The notes: generated by a model not told the origin, from the letters alone. Positions 16,257-25,636 are shown, counted from the first letter of the stretch. The stretch is DNA of 64,000 nucleotides from JAHECQ01 sp047638695 (GCA_047638695.1 JBLINY010000004.1:32446-96445); one strand, 5' to 3'. Program-made: numbers and translations.

Positions 16257-17900
16257 ATGAGTCACGGAGGGCGGCTTGCCGCCAAAGCCTTGAAGGCGGC
16301 CGGTGTCGAGTGTGTGTTCACACTCAGCGGCGGTCATGTCATGGGCATTTACGACGGGTGTCTCGATGAAGGCATCAAGGTGGTCGACGTTCGACACGAG
16401 CAGGCGGCGACCCACGCGGCCGATGCGTGGGCTCGATTGAACCCAGGCAAAGTCGGCGTGGCCATCCTTACTGCCGGCCCTGGGGTGACTGATGGTGTCA
16501 CCGGTGTCGCCAACGCCTGGCGGGCTAACTCGCCGATTCTGGTCATCGGTGGGCAAGGTCCGTTCAACAATCTCCGTCGGGGTTCGCTGCAGGAGATGGA
16601 TCACGTTTCGGTGATGCGACCGATCACCAAGTGGGCCGACGTCTGCTACGAGACGAGCCGCATTGGCGAGTACATCGAGGTTGCCGTTCGCAACGCCCTG
16701 TCGGGTGTGCCCGGACCGGCGTTTCTCGAGATCCCGATGGATGTACTGCACTCGCCGATCGATGTTGACGCCATTGCCTTGCCTCGCTTTCGTGACTATC
16801 GAGTAGCGGCCACCGCGAATGGTGCGCTCATCGAAGAAGCAGCCACGTTGCTACAGCAGGCCGAGCGGCCGATGGTGATGGCCGGCACAGCTCTGAAATG
16901 GTCCGAAGGTGGCCCAGCACTGCGCCGATTCGCCGAGTCGACGCACCTGCCGGTCTTCACCAACGGTATGGGTCGAGGTCAGTTGCCTATGAACCATCCG
17001 CAATTCTTCAATCGCAGCCGAAAGAACGCTCTTGCCGATGCCGACGTGGTTGTGCTGGCCGGAACGCCTCTCGATTTCCGGATGAAGTATGGCGGCTCGA
17101 TTCCGCCAGACGCCAAGATCATCCAACTCGATCTCGACGAGACCCTGATCGGGCAGAACCGCTCGGCCGACATTGGTTTGGTCGGCAACCTGGGGGCCAA
17201 CCTCGATGCTATTCGTGCAGAACTGACCAACAAGGGCGGCGTCGATTTCAGTGATTATGCCGCCAGTCTTCGCCAGATTGAAGACGTTGCTGAGGCCGCG
17301 ATGGCGTCTCAGCTGAACTCAGACGAGGTGCCGATCGATCCGCTGCGGCTGTGTCGCGAGATTGCCGACTACATCGCGACCGACGATCAGATGATCGTGA
17401 TCGGTGACGGCGGTGACATCGTGGCCCAGTCGTCCAAGGTGTTGAAAGTGCCCGAGCACGGCACGTGGATGGACCCGGGACCACTCGGCACCTTGGGTGT
17501 GGGTATGCCGTTCGCCCTCGCTGCGCAGTTGTCGAACCCCGACAAGCGAGTGATGATCATCTACGGCGACGGGTCGTTCGGTTTGAATGGGTTCGAGTTC
17601 GACACGGCTGTCCGTTTTGGTTTGCCGATCGTGGGGATCGTTGGCAACGACGCAGCCTGGGGTCAGATGATGCGTCCACAGGCAATGCTCTATGGCAATG
17701 ATCGTCTGGTAGCGACGGAGCTGAACTACACGCGCTACGACAAGGTGGTCGAGGCCCTCGGCGGACACGGCGAACACGTCGTGGTTCCCGACGACATTGG
17801 CCCGGCCATCGAGCGAGCCTTCGCCTCGGGTAAACCGGCCCTGGTCAATGTCGAGATGCGCCAAGATGTCGACGGCATGAAAGGCAGCACGTACGTCTAG
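16257..17900 (+). CDS. Thiamine-diphosphate enzyme, acetolactate-synthase-like / 2-hydroxyacyl-CoA lyase-like
   Basis: A 547-residue protein of the AHAS large-subunit superfamily. The N-terminal PYR domain has the cofactor-activating Glu48 in RHEQA and the GPGVTDGVTGVANA motif. A central Rossmann-like domain follows at ~190-330. The C-terminal PP domain has the ThDP/Mg motif GDGSFGLNG from residue 437. A strong GGGGAGA-like ribosome site precedes ATG 16257. No small regulatory subunit or ilvC lies nearby, and the length is short of typical IlvB, so a catabolic lyase or decarboxylase (for example 2-hydroxyacyl-CoA lyase) is as likely as valine biosynthesis. Confidence 0.85.
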   Translation: MSHGGRLAAKALKAAGVECVFTLSGGHVMGIYDGCLDEGIKVVDVRHEQAATHAADAWARLNPGKVGVAILTAGPGVTDGVTGVANAWRANSPILVIGGQGPFNNLRRGSLQEMDHVSVMRPITKWADVCYETSRIGEYIEVAVRNALSGVPGPAFLEIPMDVLHSPIDVDAIALPRFRDYRVAATANGALIEEAATLLQQAERPMVMAGTALKWSEGGPALRRFAESTHLPVFTNGMGRGQLPMNHPQFFNRSRKNALADADVVVLAGTPLDFRMKYGGSIPPDAKIIQLDLDETLIGQNRSADIGLVGNLGANLDAIRAELTNKGGVDFSDYAASLRQIEDVAEAAMASQLNSDEVPIDPLRLCREIADYIATDDQMIVIGDGGDIVAQSSKVLKVPEHGTWMDPGPLGTLGVGMPFALAAQLSNPDKRVMIIYGDGSFGLNGFEFDTAVRFGLPIVGIVGNDAAWGQMMRPQAMLYGNDRLVATELNYTRYDKVVEALGGHGEHVVVPDDIGPAIERAFASGKPALVNVEMRQDVDGMKGSTYV

Positions 17901-17966
17901 ACACACCTACCGGGTTCCCCGTATAGGCGCCGCACTTGTCGACGCAGCGCAGCCTTGCGGAGCTAC

Positions 17967-18887
17967 CTACGAGAGTTTGAAGAGGCCGGGCTCGACCTCT
18001 GCAGCCTCACCACGGGCGACCATTCGCTCGACATGGAGTGTGGCCGTGCGGTGCTCGACGTCGCCGATGTGGGTGCCCTCAACGTGAGGTCGGTAGACGA
18101 AACGGTTGGCGGCCATGTCGTTGATCGATCGGGGTTCAACCAGGTACTCGAGCATCGCCTGGTGGCGACGTTCGATGACGGCTGTGAACGTGTCGATCAT
18201 CTCGACAAAGGTGTCGCGGCCTTCGATCACGCCCTTGTGGTGGAACGTGACATAGAAGTTCGCTTCCTCGTCGCGGACCTGATGAAGGCTGCTTTCGAAC
18301 TGTTCGAGACTCGACCATGCGTCTCCGTAATACGGGCCGAAGCCCGTGAGGTCGATGTCGGACAGAAAGAACACGCCATCACTAATCCGAAAACCACTAT
18401 GGCCAAGTGTGTGACCGGGCAGGTGCACGGCTTCGAGCGAGATGCCACCCAGGTCCCAGATGTGTCCATCGTGAAATCCCTCGGCATCGGGACGAGGCGC
18501 GTAGCTGAACTCCTCCAGGCAGATCTTTGCGAAGTCGTCGCGGGCTTGGCCCTCGAAGCCGTAGACCTCCATCAGCCCATCCAGACTCTGAGCGGCCAGC
18601 AGATCATCTTGATGTATGTGCACACGAGCCTCGGTGAACAAGCCGTTTCCGGGCACATGATCCTCGTGCCCGTGGCTGTTGATTACCGCGTCGATGGCGA
18701 CGTGGGCCCCGCCCTTGGCCACGACGGTGACCGACGGATCGATGATGACCGCCTCGCCTTCACCCTCGATCACAAGCGAGTTGCCGGAGGGGTAAAGGCC
18801 ATTGTCGGCCCCGACCAAAACACTCACCCTGTCGGTGAGCTGTCGACGCTCGTCTGCCCAGTCGGTTGTAGTCGCACCAGAAGTCAC
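17967..18887 (-). CDS. Metallo-beta-lactamase-fold hydrolase
   Basis: A 306-residue MBL-fold hydrolase. The metal motif HGHEDH is at 72-77. Later ligands appear in HLPGHTLGHSG, FFLSDIDLTGFGPYYGD and the C-terminal FHHKGV. GTG 18887 is chosen because the longer frame to 19097 would overlap the divergent PAC2 gene and has a non-native Arg-rich N-terminus. The family includes glyoxalase II, quorum-quenching lactonases and hydroxyacyl hydrolases; the substrate is not evident. It is divergently transcribed from the PAC2 gene with 47 bases between starts. Confidence 0.85.
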   Translation of the reverse strand: MTSGATTTDWADERRQLTDRVSVLVGADNGLYPSGNSLVIEGEGEAVIIDPSVTVVAKGGAHVAIDAVINSHGHEDHVPGNGLFTEARVHIHQDDLLAAQSLDGLMEVYGFEGQARDDFAKICLEEFSYAPRPDAEGFHDGHIWDLGGISLEAVHLPGHTLGHSGFRISDGVFFLSDIDLTGFGPYYGDAWSSLEQFESSLHQVRDEEANFYVTFHHKGVIEGRDTFVEMIDTFTAVIERRHQAMLEYLVEPRSINDMAANRFVYRPHVEGTHIGDVEHRTATLHVERMVARGEAAEVEPGLFKLS

Positions 18888-18934
18888 GGCGCCGAGACTA
18901 CCCGCCGGCCCTCTTCTGCGCGAAGGTGGGTGAG

Positions 18935-19834
18935 ATGTCCGAAGTGAGATGGAAAGACGTGCCGCCCCTGCGCCGTCCGCTGCTGCTGATGGCCTTCGAG
19001 GGCTTGTTCGATGCTGCTGAATCGGCCACCGAAGCCCTGGCATGGGTACGGGACCGTAATGACGCTGCTGAAGTCGCAGAGATCGACCCCGAGACATACT
19101 TCAACTTCAACGAAACCCGCCCAATGGTGCGGTTCGACGACGACGGCAAGCGGGTCATCGATTGGCCAACCACCAGGGTGTGGGCCTGCACCACCGGTGC
19201 CGAGCGCGACCTTTTGTTGATGACCGGCATCGAACCCCAACTGCGTTGGCGCAGTTTCGCTGATGATGTGCTCGAAATCGTCCGACGGAGCGGGGCCGAG
19301 ATGGCGGTGACGGTCGGCGCCATGGTTGCGATGGTGCCCCATACCCGGCCGTTCCCGATCACCGGCAGCGCGGCCAACCCCGAGCTGGCGCGTCGACTGG
19401 GGCTTGATCGACCCAGCTATCAGGGGCCGACCGGCGTGGTTGGCGTTGTCCACGATCGTCTCGATCGCTCCGGCGTACCCGTGATGTCTTTGCGGTCGTC
19501 GGTGCCCCACTACGTTCCCGGTCCCCCCAACCCGAAGGCGACGCGTGCGTTGCTGCGGCGTATTCAGCAGACCACGGGAGTGCCCACCAGCTACGAAGAA
19601 CTCGATGGCGCGGTGAAGGAATGGGCCGAACGGGTCGACCAAGCGGTGCAATCCGACGACGAGAGCCGCGACTACGTCGCCCGTCTCGAACGCCAGGTCG
19701 ATTCGAATGAAGACTTGCTGCCCTCGGGCGATGCCCTTGCCGCCGAACTCGAGGCCTTCTTGCGCGATCACTCGAGCGGCAGCGCCGAGGATCCGGCCGC
19801 CGACAACGATGAAGACACCGACGACGAATCGTGA
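18935..19834 (+). CDS. PAC2-family protein (proteasome assembly chaperone-like)
   Basis: A 299-residue protein matching the actinobacterial PAC2 family (compare M. tuberculosis Rv2125). The start LRRPLLLMAFEGLFDAAESAT, the DPETYFNFNETRP segment, the GAMVAMVPHTRPFPITG loop and the GPTGVVGV segment are characteristic. The C-terminal ~40 residues are acidic and disordered (EDPAADNDEDTDDES). AAGGTGGG just before ATG 18935 supports this start over the in-frame GTG 18926. PAC2 proteins resemble eukaryotic proteasome assembly chaperones; the bacterial role is unproven. Confidence 0.85.
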   Translation: MSEVRWKDVPPLRRPLLLMAFEGLFDAAESATEALAWVRDRNDAAEVAEIDPETYFNFNETRPMVRFDDDGKRVIDWPTTRVWACTTGAERDLLLMTGIEPQLRWRSFADDVLEIVRRSGAEMAVTVGAMVAMVPHTRPFPITGSAANPELARRLGLDRPSYQGPTGVVGVVHDRLDRSGVPVMSLRSSVPHYVPGPPNPKATRALLRRIQQTTGVPTSYEELDGAVKEWAERVDQAVQSDDESRDYVARLERQVDSNEDLLPSGDALAAELEAFLRDHSSGSAEDPAADNDEDTDDES

Positions 19835-19851
19835 AGTAGGCCGGTGAGAGC

Positions 19852-20931
19852 TTAGGAGATCGCCTTCTGCCGTAGCCAGTGGTCGGCCAGCACCAGAAGG
19901 GCCATCGCTTCGACCATCGGAACCGCACGAGGGAGTACGCACGGATCGTGCCGGCCCTTGGCGGCCAGGGTGGTCGCGTTTCCCTCGGTGTCTACCGTCT
20001 TTTGCTCGGAGCTGATGGTGGCAGTTGGCTTGAACGCCACCCGACCGATGACGTCGGCGCCGCTGCTCATGCCACCTTGAATACCGCCCGAGTTGTTGCT
20101 GGTTTGGATCGGTGATCCATCGCTACCGGGTTCGAAAGGATCGTTGTGGGCAAGCCCACTCATTCGAGTGCCAGCAAAGCCGCTACCGATCTCGAATCCC
20201 TTGGCCGCTGGCAACGAGATCATGGCCTTGGCCAAGTCGGCGTCGAGCTTGTCAAAGACCGGCTCGCCCAAACCGGCCGGTACGCGACGAGCAACAAAGG
20301 TCACGACGCCGCCCAGGCTGTCGCCATCGCGCCGGGCTTGCTCAATGGCCTCGGTCATTCGAGCGGCAGCGTCTGGATCTGGGCAGCGTGTGGGATCGGC
20401 TTCGACCTCGTCGAGGGTGACGGTCGATGTGTCGACCGATGCGTCGATGTCGTGCACCTGGCTGACCCAGGCCAACACCTCGATGCCGGCCTCGACTCGC
20501 AGGAGCTTTCGAGCAACCGCGGCGGCAGCGACTCTCCCGATGGTCTCTCGGGCCGACGCTCTGCCCCCACCGCGATGGTCGCGGAAACCGAACTTGGCTT
20601 CGTACGTCCAGTCGGCGTGACTTGGTCGGTAGACATCTTTCAGGTGGTCGTAGGCGCCGGGGTTTTGGTCTTTGTTGCGAACCAGCATGGCAAGTGGTGT
20701 TCCCGTGGTTTGTCCCTCGAAGATTCCCGACAGAAACTCGACTTGGTCTACTTCGTCGCGTTGGGTAACCAGGCGGCTCTGACCGGGGCGGCGCCGATCG
20801 AGTTCCTTCTGTACCTCGGCTTCAGTGAGCTCGAGCCGGGGCGGGCAGCCGTCGACGACGACACCGACGCCTGGTCCGTGAGATTCGCCGAAAGTGGTGA
20901 GCCGGAAAAGCTGGCCGAACGAGCTGGTCAC
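19852..20931 (-). CDS. aroC: Chorismate synthase
   Basis: A 359-residue enzyme converting 5-enolpyruvylshikimate-3-phosphate to chorismate, using reduced FMN. Recognisable signatures are the N-terminal RLTTFGESHG, RRRPGQSRLVTQRDE, the GGGRASARET segment, QTSNNSGGIQGGMSSG, and the C-terminal GRHDPCVLPRAVPMVEAM. Start at GTG 20931. Length and motifs are complete. It supplies the precursor used by the amidotransferase encoded at 11.7 kb, though the two are not linked. It faces the PAC2 gene convergently. Confidence 0.97.
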   Translation of the reverse strand: MTSSFGQLFRLTTFGESHGPGVGVVVDGCPPRLELTEAEVQKELDRRRPGQSRLVTQRDEVDQVEFLSGIFEGQTTGTPLAMLVRNKDQNPGAYDHLKDVYRPSHADWTYEAKFGFRDHRGGGRASARETIGRVAAAAVARKLLRVEAGIEVLAWVSQVHDIDASVDTSTVTLDEVEADPTRCPDPDAAARMTEAIEQARRDGDSLGGVVTFVARRVPAGLGEPVFDKLDADLAKAMISLPAAKGFEIGSGFAGTRMSGLAHNDPFEPGSDGSPIQTSNNSGGIQGGMSSGADVIGRVAFKPTATISSEQKTVDTEGNATTLAAKGRHDPCVLPRAVPMVEAMALLVLADHWLRQKAIS

Positions 20932-20993
20932 GGCAGCGAGCGTACTGCGCCCGACCGAGCCATCACCTGGGATCCTGCGTACCCTCGTGGGAT

Positions 20994-21293
20994 ATGGACC
21001 TCGTGCCTGCCTCAGCTGACTCCCGGGTCCTGGTTTGGATCGACCAGGATCTCTGTACCGGCGATGGCATTTGCACCGACCACGCTCCCGAAGTGTTCAC
21101 GATCCTCGAGGATGGCATCGCCTACTGCAGACAGGGCGATCGCACGTTCAATGATCCGGGGGGCGCTGCGGAGTTGGCGGTTGTTCCGGGGTTCCGTGAG
21201 GTTGAGGCGATCGCGGCTGCTGCCGAGTGCCCGGGCGAGTGCATTTTTATCGAATTTGGAGAAGGCGACGTCCGCGCCGAGCTGCTCCAGTGA
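20994..21293 (+). CDS. Small [3Fe-4S]/[4Fe-4S]-type ferredoxin
   Basis: A 99-residue ferredoxin of the actinobacterial P450-associated type. Cluster ligands are in CTGDGIC (Cys21, Cys27) and the CPGEC segment near residues 78-82; HAPEVF and the acidic surface are typical. An extra Cys occurs near residue 45. Start at ATG 20994. Its stop is overlapped by the GTG start of the LLM oxidoreductase (GTGA), so the pair is translationally coupled and this ferredoxin probably exchanges electrons with that enzyme or with a partner elsewhere. No cytochrome P450 is seen in the window. Confidence 0.88.
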   Translation: MDLVPASADSRVLVWIDQDLCTGDGICTDHAPEVFTILEDGIAYCRQGDRTFNDPGGAAELAVVPGFREVEAIAAAAECPGECIFIEFGEGDVRAELLQ

Positions 21294-22210
21294 GCGATTC
21301 CTCCCCGATTCGCGTGGGCGTTTCGTTGGCCTTTGGTCTCGCTGGTTACGACGGGCGGAGGGCCGACCTCACCGCCATCGCTGATGCCGGTCTCGATCAT
21401 GTCCTGATCGCCGACCACGTCAGCTTTCGTGGTGGACACGGAATCGACGGCCTCACGCACCTGGCCTCGTTGTCAGGAATCGAGCCTCGGCTCGATCTCT
21501 ACCTCGGGGTGATGCTGCTAGCGCTGCGGCACCCCGTGGTTGCCGCCCGTCAGATCACAGAGCTAGCTGAAGCAGCCCCTGGACGGCTCACGGTCGGTGT
21601 CGGGGTTGGTGGTGAGGATCGCCACGAGTTCGAGGTCTGCGGCATCGACCCACGCACCCGCGGCCGTCGCACGAATTCCTCAATGCAAATCGTCCGGCGT
21701 CTACTCGAAGGAGACACCGTCGACTGGGACGACGAGTTCTTTCAGCTCGACAAAGCCGAGATCAAACCGACGGTGGATCCGCCGGTGCCGGTCACAGTTG
21801 GTGGCCGTAGCGATGCTGCGCTCGAGCGCGCCGGCCGCTTTGGTGACGGCTGGTTGGCTAGTTGGTGTTCGTCTCGCCGGTTCGCCCAAGGCATTGAGCG
21901 AACCGAAACAGTCGCGTCCGATTGCGGCCGGGCTCCGACCTGGCAACACGGACTTCAGGTCTGGGTTGGTGTTGGCACCGACTACGACGATGCTCGGCAG
22001 TACGTGGCCAAGGGCATGGAGGCGTTCTATCGAATTCCGTTCGACGGCTTCGAGCGTTACACCCCCAGTGGCACAGCCGACGACATCGCGACGTTCTTGC
22101 AGCCGTACGCCGACGCCGGATGCAGCGTCTTCAACCTCACGCCGTGCGGTGCCGACCGGGAGGCCGAAATCGCCACCATCGCTGAGGTGAAGCGGCTTCT
22201 CTCAGCCTGA
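21290..22210 (+). CDS. LLM-class (luciferase-like) F420/flavin-dependent oxidoreductase
   Basis: A 306-residue TIM-barrel enzyme of the luciferase-like monooxygenase superfamily. It contains the HVLIADHVSF strand, the LGVMLLALRHPVVAARQ segment, GRLTVGVGVGGEDRHEFEVCG and VPVTVGGRSDAALERAGRFGDGWL, which form the cofactor site in F420-dependent members. GTG 21290 overlaps the ferredoxin stop; the longer frame within ferredoxin is out of register with family starts. In Actinobacteria most such enzymes use F420. The substrate is unknown. Confidence 0.87.
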   Translation: MSDSSPIRVGVSLAFGLAGYDGRRADLTAIADAGLDHVLIADHVSFRGGHGIDGLTHLASLSGIEPRLDLYLGVMLLALRHPVVAARQITELAEAAPGRLTVGVGVGGEDRHEFEVCGIDPRTRGRRTNSSMQIVRRLLEGDTVDWDDEFFQLDKAEIKPTVDPPVPVTVGGRSDAALERAGRFGDGWLASWCSSRRFAQGIERTETVASDCGRAPTWQHGLQVWVGVGTDYDDARQYVAKGMEAFYRIPFDGFERYTPSGTADDIATFLQPYADAGCSVFNLTPCGADREAEIATIAEVKRLLSA

Positions 22211-22235
22211 CACGGGGCGGCTAGCCTGCCGTTCT

Positions 22236-23555
22236 ATGAGCGAGAACGACATCAACGACGAGGGCGAGTCACTTGAGGTCGTCGCTGGCACCGCCGAACC
22301 CGACGTCGACATCGAGGCCGCAGCCAAGGAAGCAGGCCTGTCGGCAGAAGCCGTTGCCGAGCAATTCGGCGACGACGCCCCCGCCGCCGTGCCGGTCGAG
22401 CCAGATGAGGACGGCGACCGACGGGCTACGGCTGCCTACGCCGGCTGGGCCTACCTAGCCTTCCTCTTCGCTCTCTTCCTCGCTTTGGCGCTGCTCGCCT
22501 ACGGATGCGATAGCGACGACGATGACAGCGAGGCCGTGGCGTCGGTAACGACCACGATCGAGGTCGCGGCCGACGAGCTCACGCCGGTGGCGCTCGAGTT
22601 CGTCGTTGACGGTGATCTGGTCACGCTGAATGGCGTGGTGCCAGATGCCGGTGCTCAGTCGCAGCTCGTCGATCTCGCCGTCGCCCGATTTGGCGACGGT
22701 AATGTCGTTGATGCGCTCACCATCGATGCTGACACGACGCTTACCGACGGGACGCTGTCGATCACTGGGTCCACTATTGTTGGTGACGAAGATCCCGAAG
22801 GATTGCAGGCCGACGTGGCAGCGGCACTCGGTGTTAGTGCTGGCGACTTCGACGTGGCATTCGAGGAAGTCGAGTTGACCCCGATCGATGTCGAGGCAAA
22901 CGTCGCCACCGACAAGGTGGCACTCAGTGGTGTTGTTCCAGATCAGGCAACCGTCGACGGAATGATCGAGGCTGCCGAGGGCATCTGGGGCGAAGGAAAC
23001 GTGGATGGCGCGGGCCTCACGGTCGATCCACTCTTCACTTTGGCCGGCGGAGCTGTGCGGGTCACCGGTGTAACCGATGCTGGCGACACCAGGGTCGGCC
23101 AGTTTGCAGCAGCGGCCGAGAGCGCCTTCGGCGTCACCATTGCCAACGGAGTTGAGGTCGACTCAAGCGCCGAGGCTCTTGGTCGGCTTGAGGCCCGTCT
23201 CAAGGAGGAGCTCGCGGCAGATCCGATCTTGTTCGCCACCGGTAGCGCCGACATCGATCCGGCCTCGGATGAGATCTTGGTGACTGCTGCTGCTGCCATC
23301 AATGCCGCTCCGGGTATCTCGGTCGAAGTCGTTGGCCATACCGATGATCAAGGTGCTGCTGGCGCCAACCAGGAACTCTCCGAAGCTCGTGCCCAGGCCG
23401 TGCTTGATCGACTCGTCGAATTGGGAGTTGACGCCGACCGGCTTGCTGCTCGCGGTGCCGGCGAGGACGAGCCGGTTGACGATAACGAGACTGCAGAAGG
23501 CCGGGCGGCGAACCGTCGCATTGCCTTTGAGTTTGAGGGCGCAGCGGATTCGTGA
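22236..23555 (+). CDS. OmpA-family protein with BON-like repeats (ArfA/OmpATb-like)
   Basis: A 439-residue, very acidic membrane-anchored protein. A cytosolic acidic N-terminus (1-65) is followed by a transmembrane helix at 71-90. Two BON-like modules (~110-200 and ~210-315), each with the LNGVVPD / LSGVVPD pattern, come next, then an OmpA/MotB peptidoglycan-binding domain at ~330-435 (VEVVGHTDDQG, LSEARAQAV, NRRIAF). The architecture matches M. tuberculosis ArfA/OmpATb, linked to acid adaptation. ATG 22236 is 25 bases after the LLM gene. A second protein of this type is encoded at 44.8 kb. Confidence 0.87.
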   Translation: MSENDINDEGESLEVVAGTAEPDVDIEAAAKEAGLSAEAVAEQFGDDAPAAVPVEPDEDGDRRATAAYAGWAYLAFLFALFLALALLAYGCDSDDDDSEAVASVTTTIEVAADELTPVALEFVVDGDLVTLNGVVPDAGAQSQLVDLAVARFGDGNVVDALTIDADTTLTDGTLSITGSTIVGDEDPEGLQADVAAALGVSAGDFDVAFEEVELTPIDVEANVATDKVALSGVVPDQATVDGMIEAAEGIWGEGNVDGAGLTVDPLFTLAGGAVRVTGVTDAGDTRVGQFAAAAESAFGVTIANGVEVDSSAEALGRLEARLKEELAADPILFATGSADIDPASDEILVTAAAAINAAPGISVEVVGHTDDQGAAGANQELSEARAQAVLDRLVELGVDADRLAARGAGEDEPVDDNETAEGRAANRRIAFEFEGAADS

Positions 23556-23592
23556 TGAGGATGTCCGAGCCGACAAACAAGGAGAAGAGTTC

Positions 23593-24435
23593 ATGAAGAT
23601 CGCGCGTTTCCGTCAGGGTGATGGGCCGGCTCGATTGGGCGCCGTAGATGGCGACGATTTGATCTCGCTGGACTCGCTCGAATTGGGTGATGACGTTGTC
23701 GCGGCGGCAATGCTTGAACCGGCGGCCCGTGACGCCGCTACGGACGGCGCAGAGCGGCTGGCGATCTCGTCCGTCACGCTGTTGGCGCCGATTGCCCGGC
23801 CGCCCAAATTTCTCGCCATTGGACTTAACTACGTCGATCACATCGAAGAGGGTGGTCGACCCGTTCCCGAGTTCCCGATCTTCTTCAACAAACAATCGAC
23901 CTGCGTAAATGATCCCAACGCCGAGGTTCCTATTCCGGCGGCTGCGCCTGACAATGTCGACTATGAGGGCGAGCTAGGGATGGTTATCGGTAAAGAGTCA
24001 CGTGCCGTGAGTCAGGCTGATGCCCCCTCGATCGTGGCTGGCTACACGGTTGTCAACGATGTTTCGGTTCGCGATTGGCAGCGCTTGGCTCCAACCATGA
24101 CGCTTGGAAAATCGTGGGACGGGCACGGCCCGTGCGGCCCATGGCTGGTCACGACCGATGAGATGCCCGATCCCCACGGTTTGCGGATGCAGACCTTCGT
24201 GAACGGTGAGCTCCGGCAGGACACCACCACCGATCTGATGGTCTTCGATTGTTGGCACCAAATCGAGACCTTGTCGACCGTTTGTACGCTCGAGGTTGGC
24301 GATGTGATCGCAACCGGTACCAGCAGTGGTGTTGCCGCCTATTTCGACCCGCCCAAGTTCTTGAAGCACGGCGATGTGTGTCGTATCGAGGTCGAAGGCA
24401 TCGGCACGCTCGAGAACACCTTCGTCAACGAGTAA
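23593..24435 (+). CDS. Fumarylacetoacetate hydrolase (FAH) family protein
   Basis: A 281-residue FAH-fold enzyme. It contains FLAIGLNYVDHIEE, the DYEGELGMVIGK metal-binding segment, GYTVVNDVSVRDWQ, the GKSWDGHGPCGPWLVT loop and a C-terminal GDVIATGTSSGV. These support a C-C bond hydrolase or decarboxylase acting on a 2-keto acid, such as 2-hydroxyhepta-2,4-diene-1,7-dioate isomerase or fumarylpyruvate hydrolase. A clear GGAGAAG ribosome site supports ATG 23593. No aromatic ring-cleavage genes lie beside it. Confidence 0.92.
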   Translation: MKIARFRQGDGPARLGAVDGDDLISLDSLELGDDVVAAAMLEPAARDAATDGAERLAISSVTLLAPIARPPKFLAIGLNYVDHIEEGGRPVPEFPIFFNKQSTCVNDPNAEVPIPAAAPDNVDYEGELGMVIGKESRAVSQADAPSIVAGYTVVNDVSVRDWQRLAPTMTLGKSWDGHGPCGPWLVTTDEMPDPHGLRMQTFVNGELRQDTTTDLMVFDCWHQIETLSTVCTLEVGDVIATGTSSGVAAYFDPPKFLKHGDVCRIEVEGIGTLENTFVNE

Positions 24436-24467
24436 GCCTCCGCCAAGTCGGCGTTACGAGCGAGGGC

Positions 24468-25172
24468 TCAGGGGGTAGCGATAATACGGAAGGACTCGGC
24501 TGTTCGGCCTTCGTCGAAGCCGGCCCGGCGGCCGACGTCTCGACCCCACTCCCGGATGCGTTCCGGCATTTCCCCCGGTGTTTGCATTTGGCTCTTGTGG
24601 CACAACAGCGCTTCGATTTTGGCGTCGATGTAGTCAGTGGTGTCGACGAAGTGATCGCCCTGGCCGCCTTCCATAACCCAGACCTCGGGAACGGTGTGGG
24701 GCTCGAGGCCTTCGTCGGCCAGTAGGGCCGGAAAGGCGAACTCGTTCCGGCTGTCGGGGTAGACGGCGCAGATCGTTGCCTCGCCGGTCGCGAGGTGGTC
24801 GGGGTGGCTGGCGTAGATGCGGTCGTAGTTCCTCTCAGGAGACTGAACAATCACCTTGTCCGGGCGTACCTGTCGGATTACTCGGCTGATGGCCTCGCGC
24901 AGAGCCAGATCGGCGACAACAGCGTCGTCGGGGAATCCGAGAAAGTGAAGCTGGTCGACACCGACGACCTGTGCCGCCGAGGTCTGCTCGGTCTTGCGGA
25001 TCTCGGCCATCTCGCTTCGAGAGATGCTGTTGTCGAATCCGCCAGCCTCGCCGTTGGTGACGAGGCAATAGATCACCTCATGACCGGCTGCGGTCAGCGA
25101 AGCCGTCGTGCCAGCGGCACCGAAATCGAGATCATCAGGGTGTGCGGCGATAGCAAGGAATCGGTCGGCCAT
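24468..25172 (-). CDS. PIG-L/LmbE-family deacetylase
   Basis: A 234-residue zinc deacetylase. AHPDDLDFG near the N-terminus holds the catalytic Asp and metal ligands, and YASHPDH (~120) provides the third ligand. The family removes acetyl groups from GlcNAc-type sugars, including MshB and Mca of mycothiol metabolism. At this length it is closer to generic LmbE/BshB-type proteins than to MshB. ATG 25172 starts at MADRFLAIAAHPDD; ATG 25196 is an alternative. It is divergent from the PPOX gene with almost no spacer. Confidence 0.88.
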   Translation of the reverse strand: MADRFLAIAAHPDDLDFGAAGTTASLTAAGHEVIYCLVTNGEAGGFDNSISRSEMAEIRKTEQTSAAQVVGVDQLHFLGFPDDAVVADLALREAISRVIRQVRPDKVIVQSPERNYDRIYASHPDHLATGEATICAVYPDSRNEFAFPALLADEGLEPHTVPEVWVMEGGQGDHFVDTTDYIDAKIEALLCHKSQMQTPGEMPERIREWGRDVGRRAGFDEGRTAESFRIIATP

Positions 25173-25205
25173 GGCGCCAAAACGTATCTCTGGCATGATG
25201 ACCTG

Positions 25206-25634
25206 ATGGCATCGATGTCAGTTGAAGAGCGTGAGAGCTTTCTCTCGAGGCCGCACGTTGGGGTCCTTGGGGTTGAAGAATCGGGTCGAGGGCCACTCAC
25301 TGTGCCGATCTGGTACGCCTACGAGCCGGGTGGTGAGATCGTCATACTCACCGGACCGACATCGAAGAAGGCCAAGCTCATCGAAACTGCGGGACGCTTC
25401 AGCCTTTGTGTCCAGCAAGAGGCCCTTCCGTACCGCTATGTGATGGTCGAGGGAGCGGTCACCGAAACTCGTCTGGCGGAACTGGAGGCCGACGAGCGGC
25501 CGATGGCTCGCCGCTATCTGGGTGAGCAGATGGGTGACCGGTATTGCGAAGACACGTCGCCGGTTGAGAGTATTCGCATCGCTATGCAACCTGACCGTTG
25601 GTATTCGGTCGACTACGGCAAGGTGGAGGACTAA
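25206..25634 (+). CDS. PPOX-fold (pyridoxamine-phosphate-oxidase-like) F420/FMN-binding protein
   Basis: A 142-residue split-barrel protein. VGVLGVEESGRGPLTVPIWYAYEPGGEIVILTG and the RFSLCVQQEALPYRYVMVEGAV segment are typical of actinobacterial PPOX-class proteins, which bind FMN, F420 or haem. ATG 25206 is used; a second ATG at 25215 is possible. It ends two bases before the DoxX gene, so the two form an operon. The true cofactor and substrate cannot be read from the sequence. Confidence 0.82.
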   Translation: MASMSVEERESFLSRPHVGVLGVEESGRGPLTVPIWYAYEPGGEIVILTGPTSKKAKLIETAGRFSLCVQQEALPYRYVMVEGAVTETRLAELEADERPMARRYLGEQMGDRYCEDTSPVESIRIAMQPDRWYSVDYGKVED

Positions 25635-25636
25635 CC

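Noticed and set aside
16257..17900. Confident naming as ilvB
   Set aside because: No ilvN or ilvC neighbour and substrate residues were not resolved; the superfamily also includes 2-hydroxyacyl-CoA lyases and decarboxylases.
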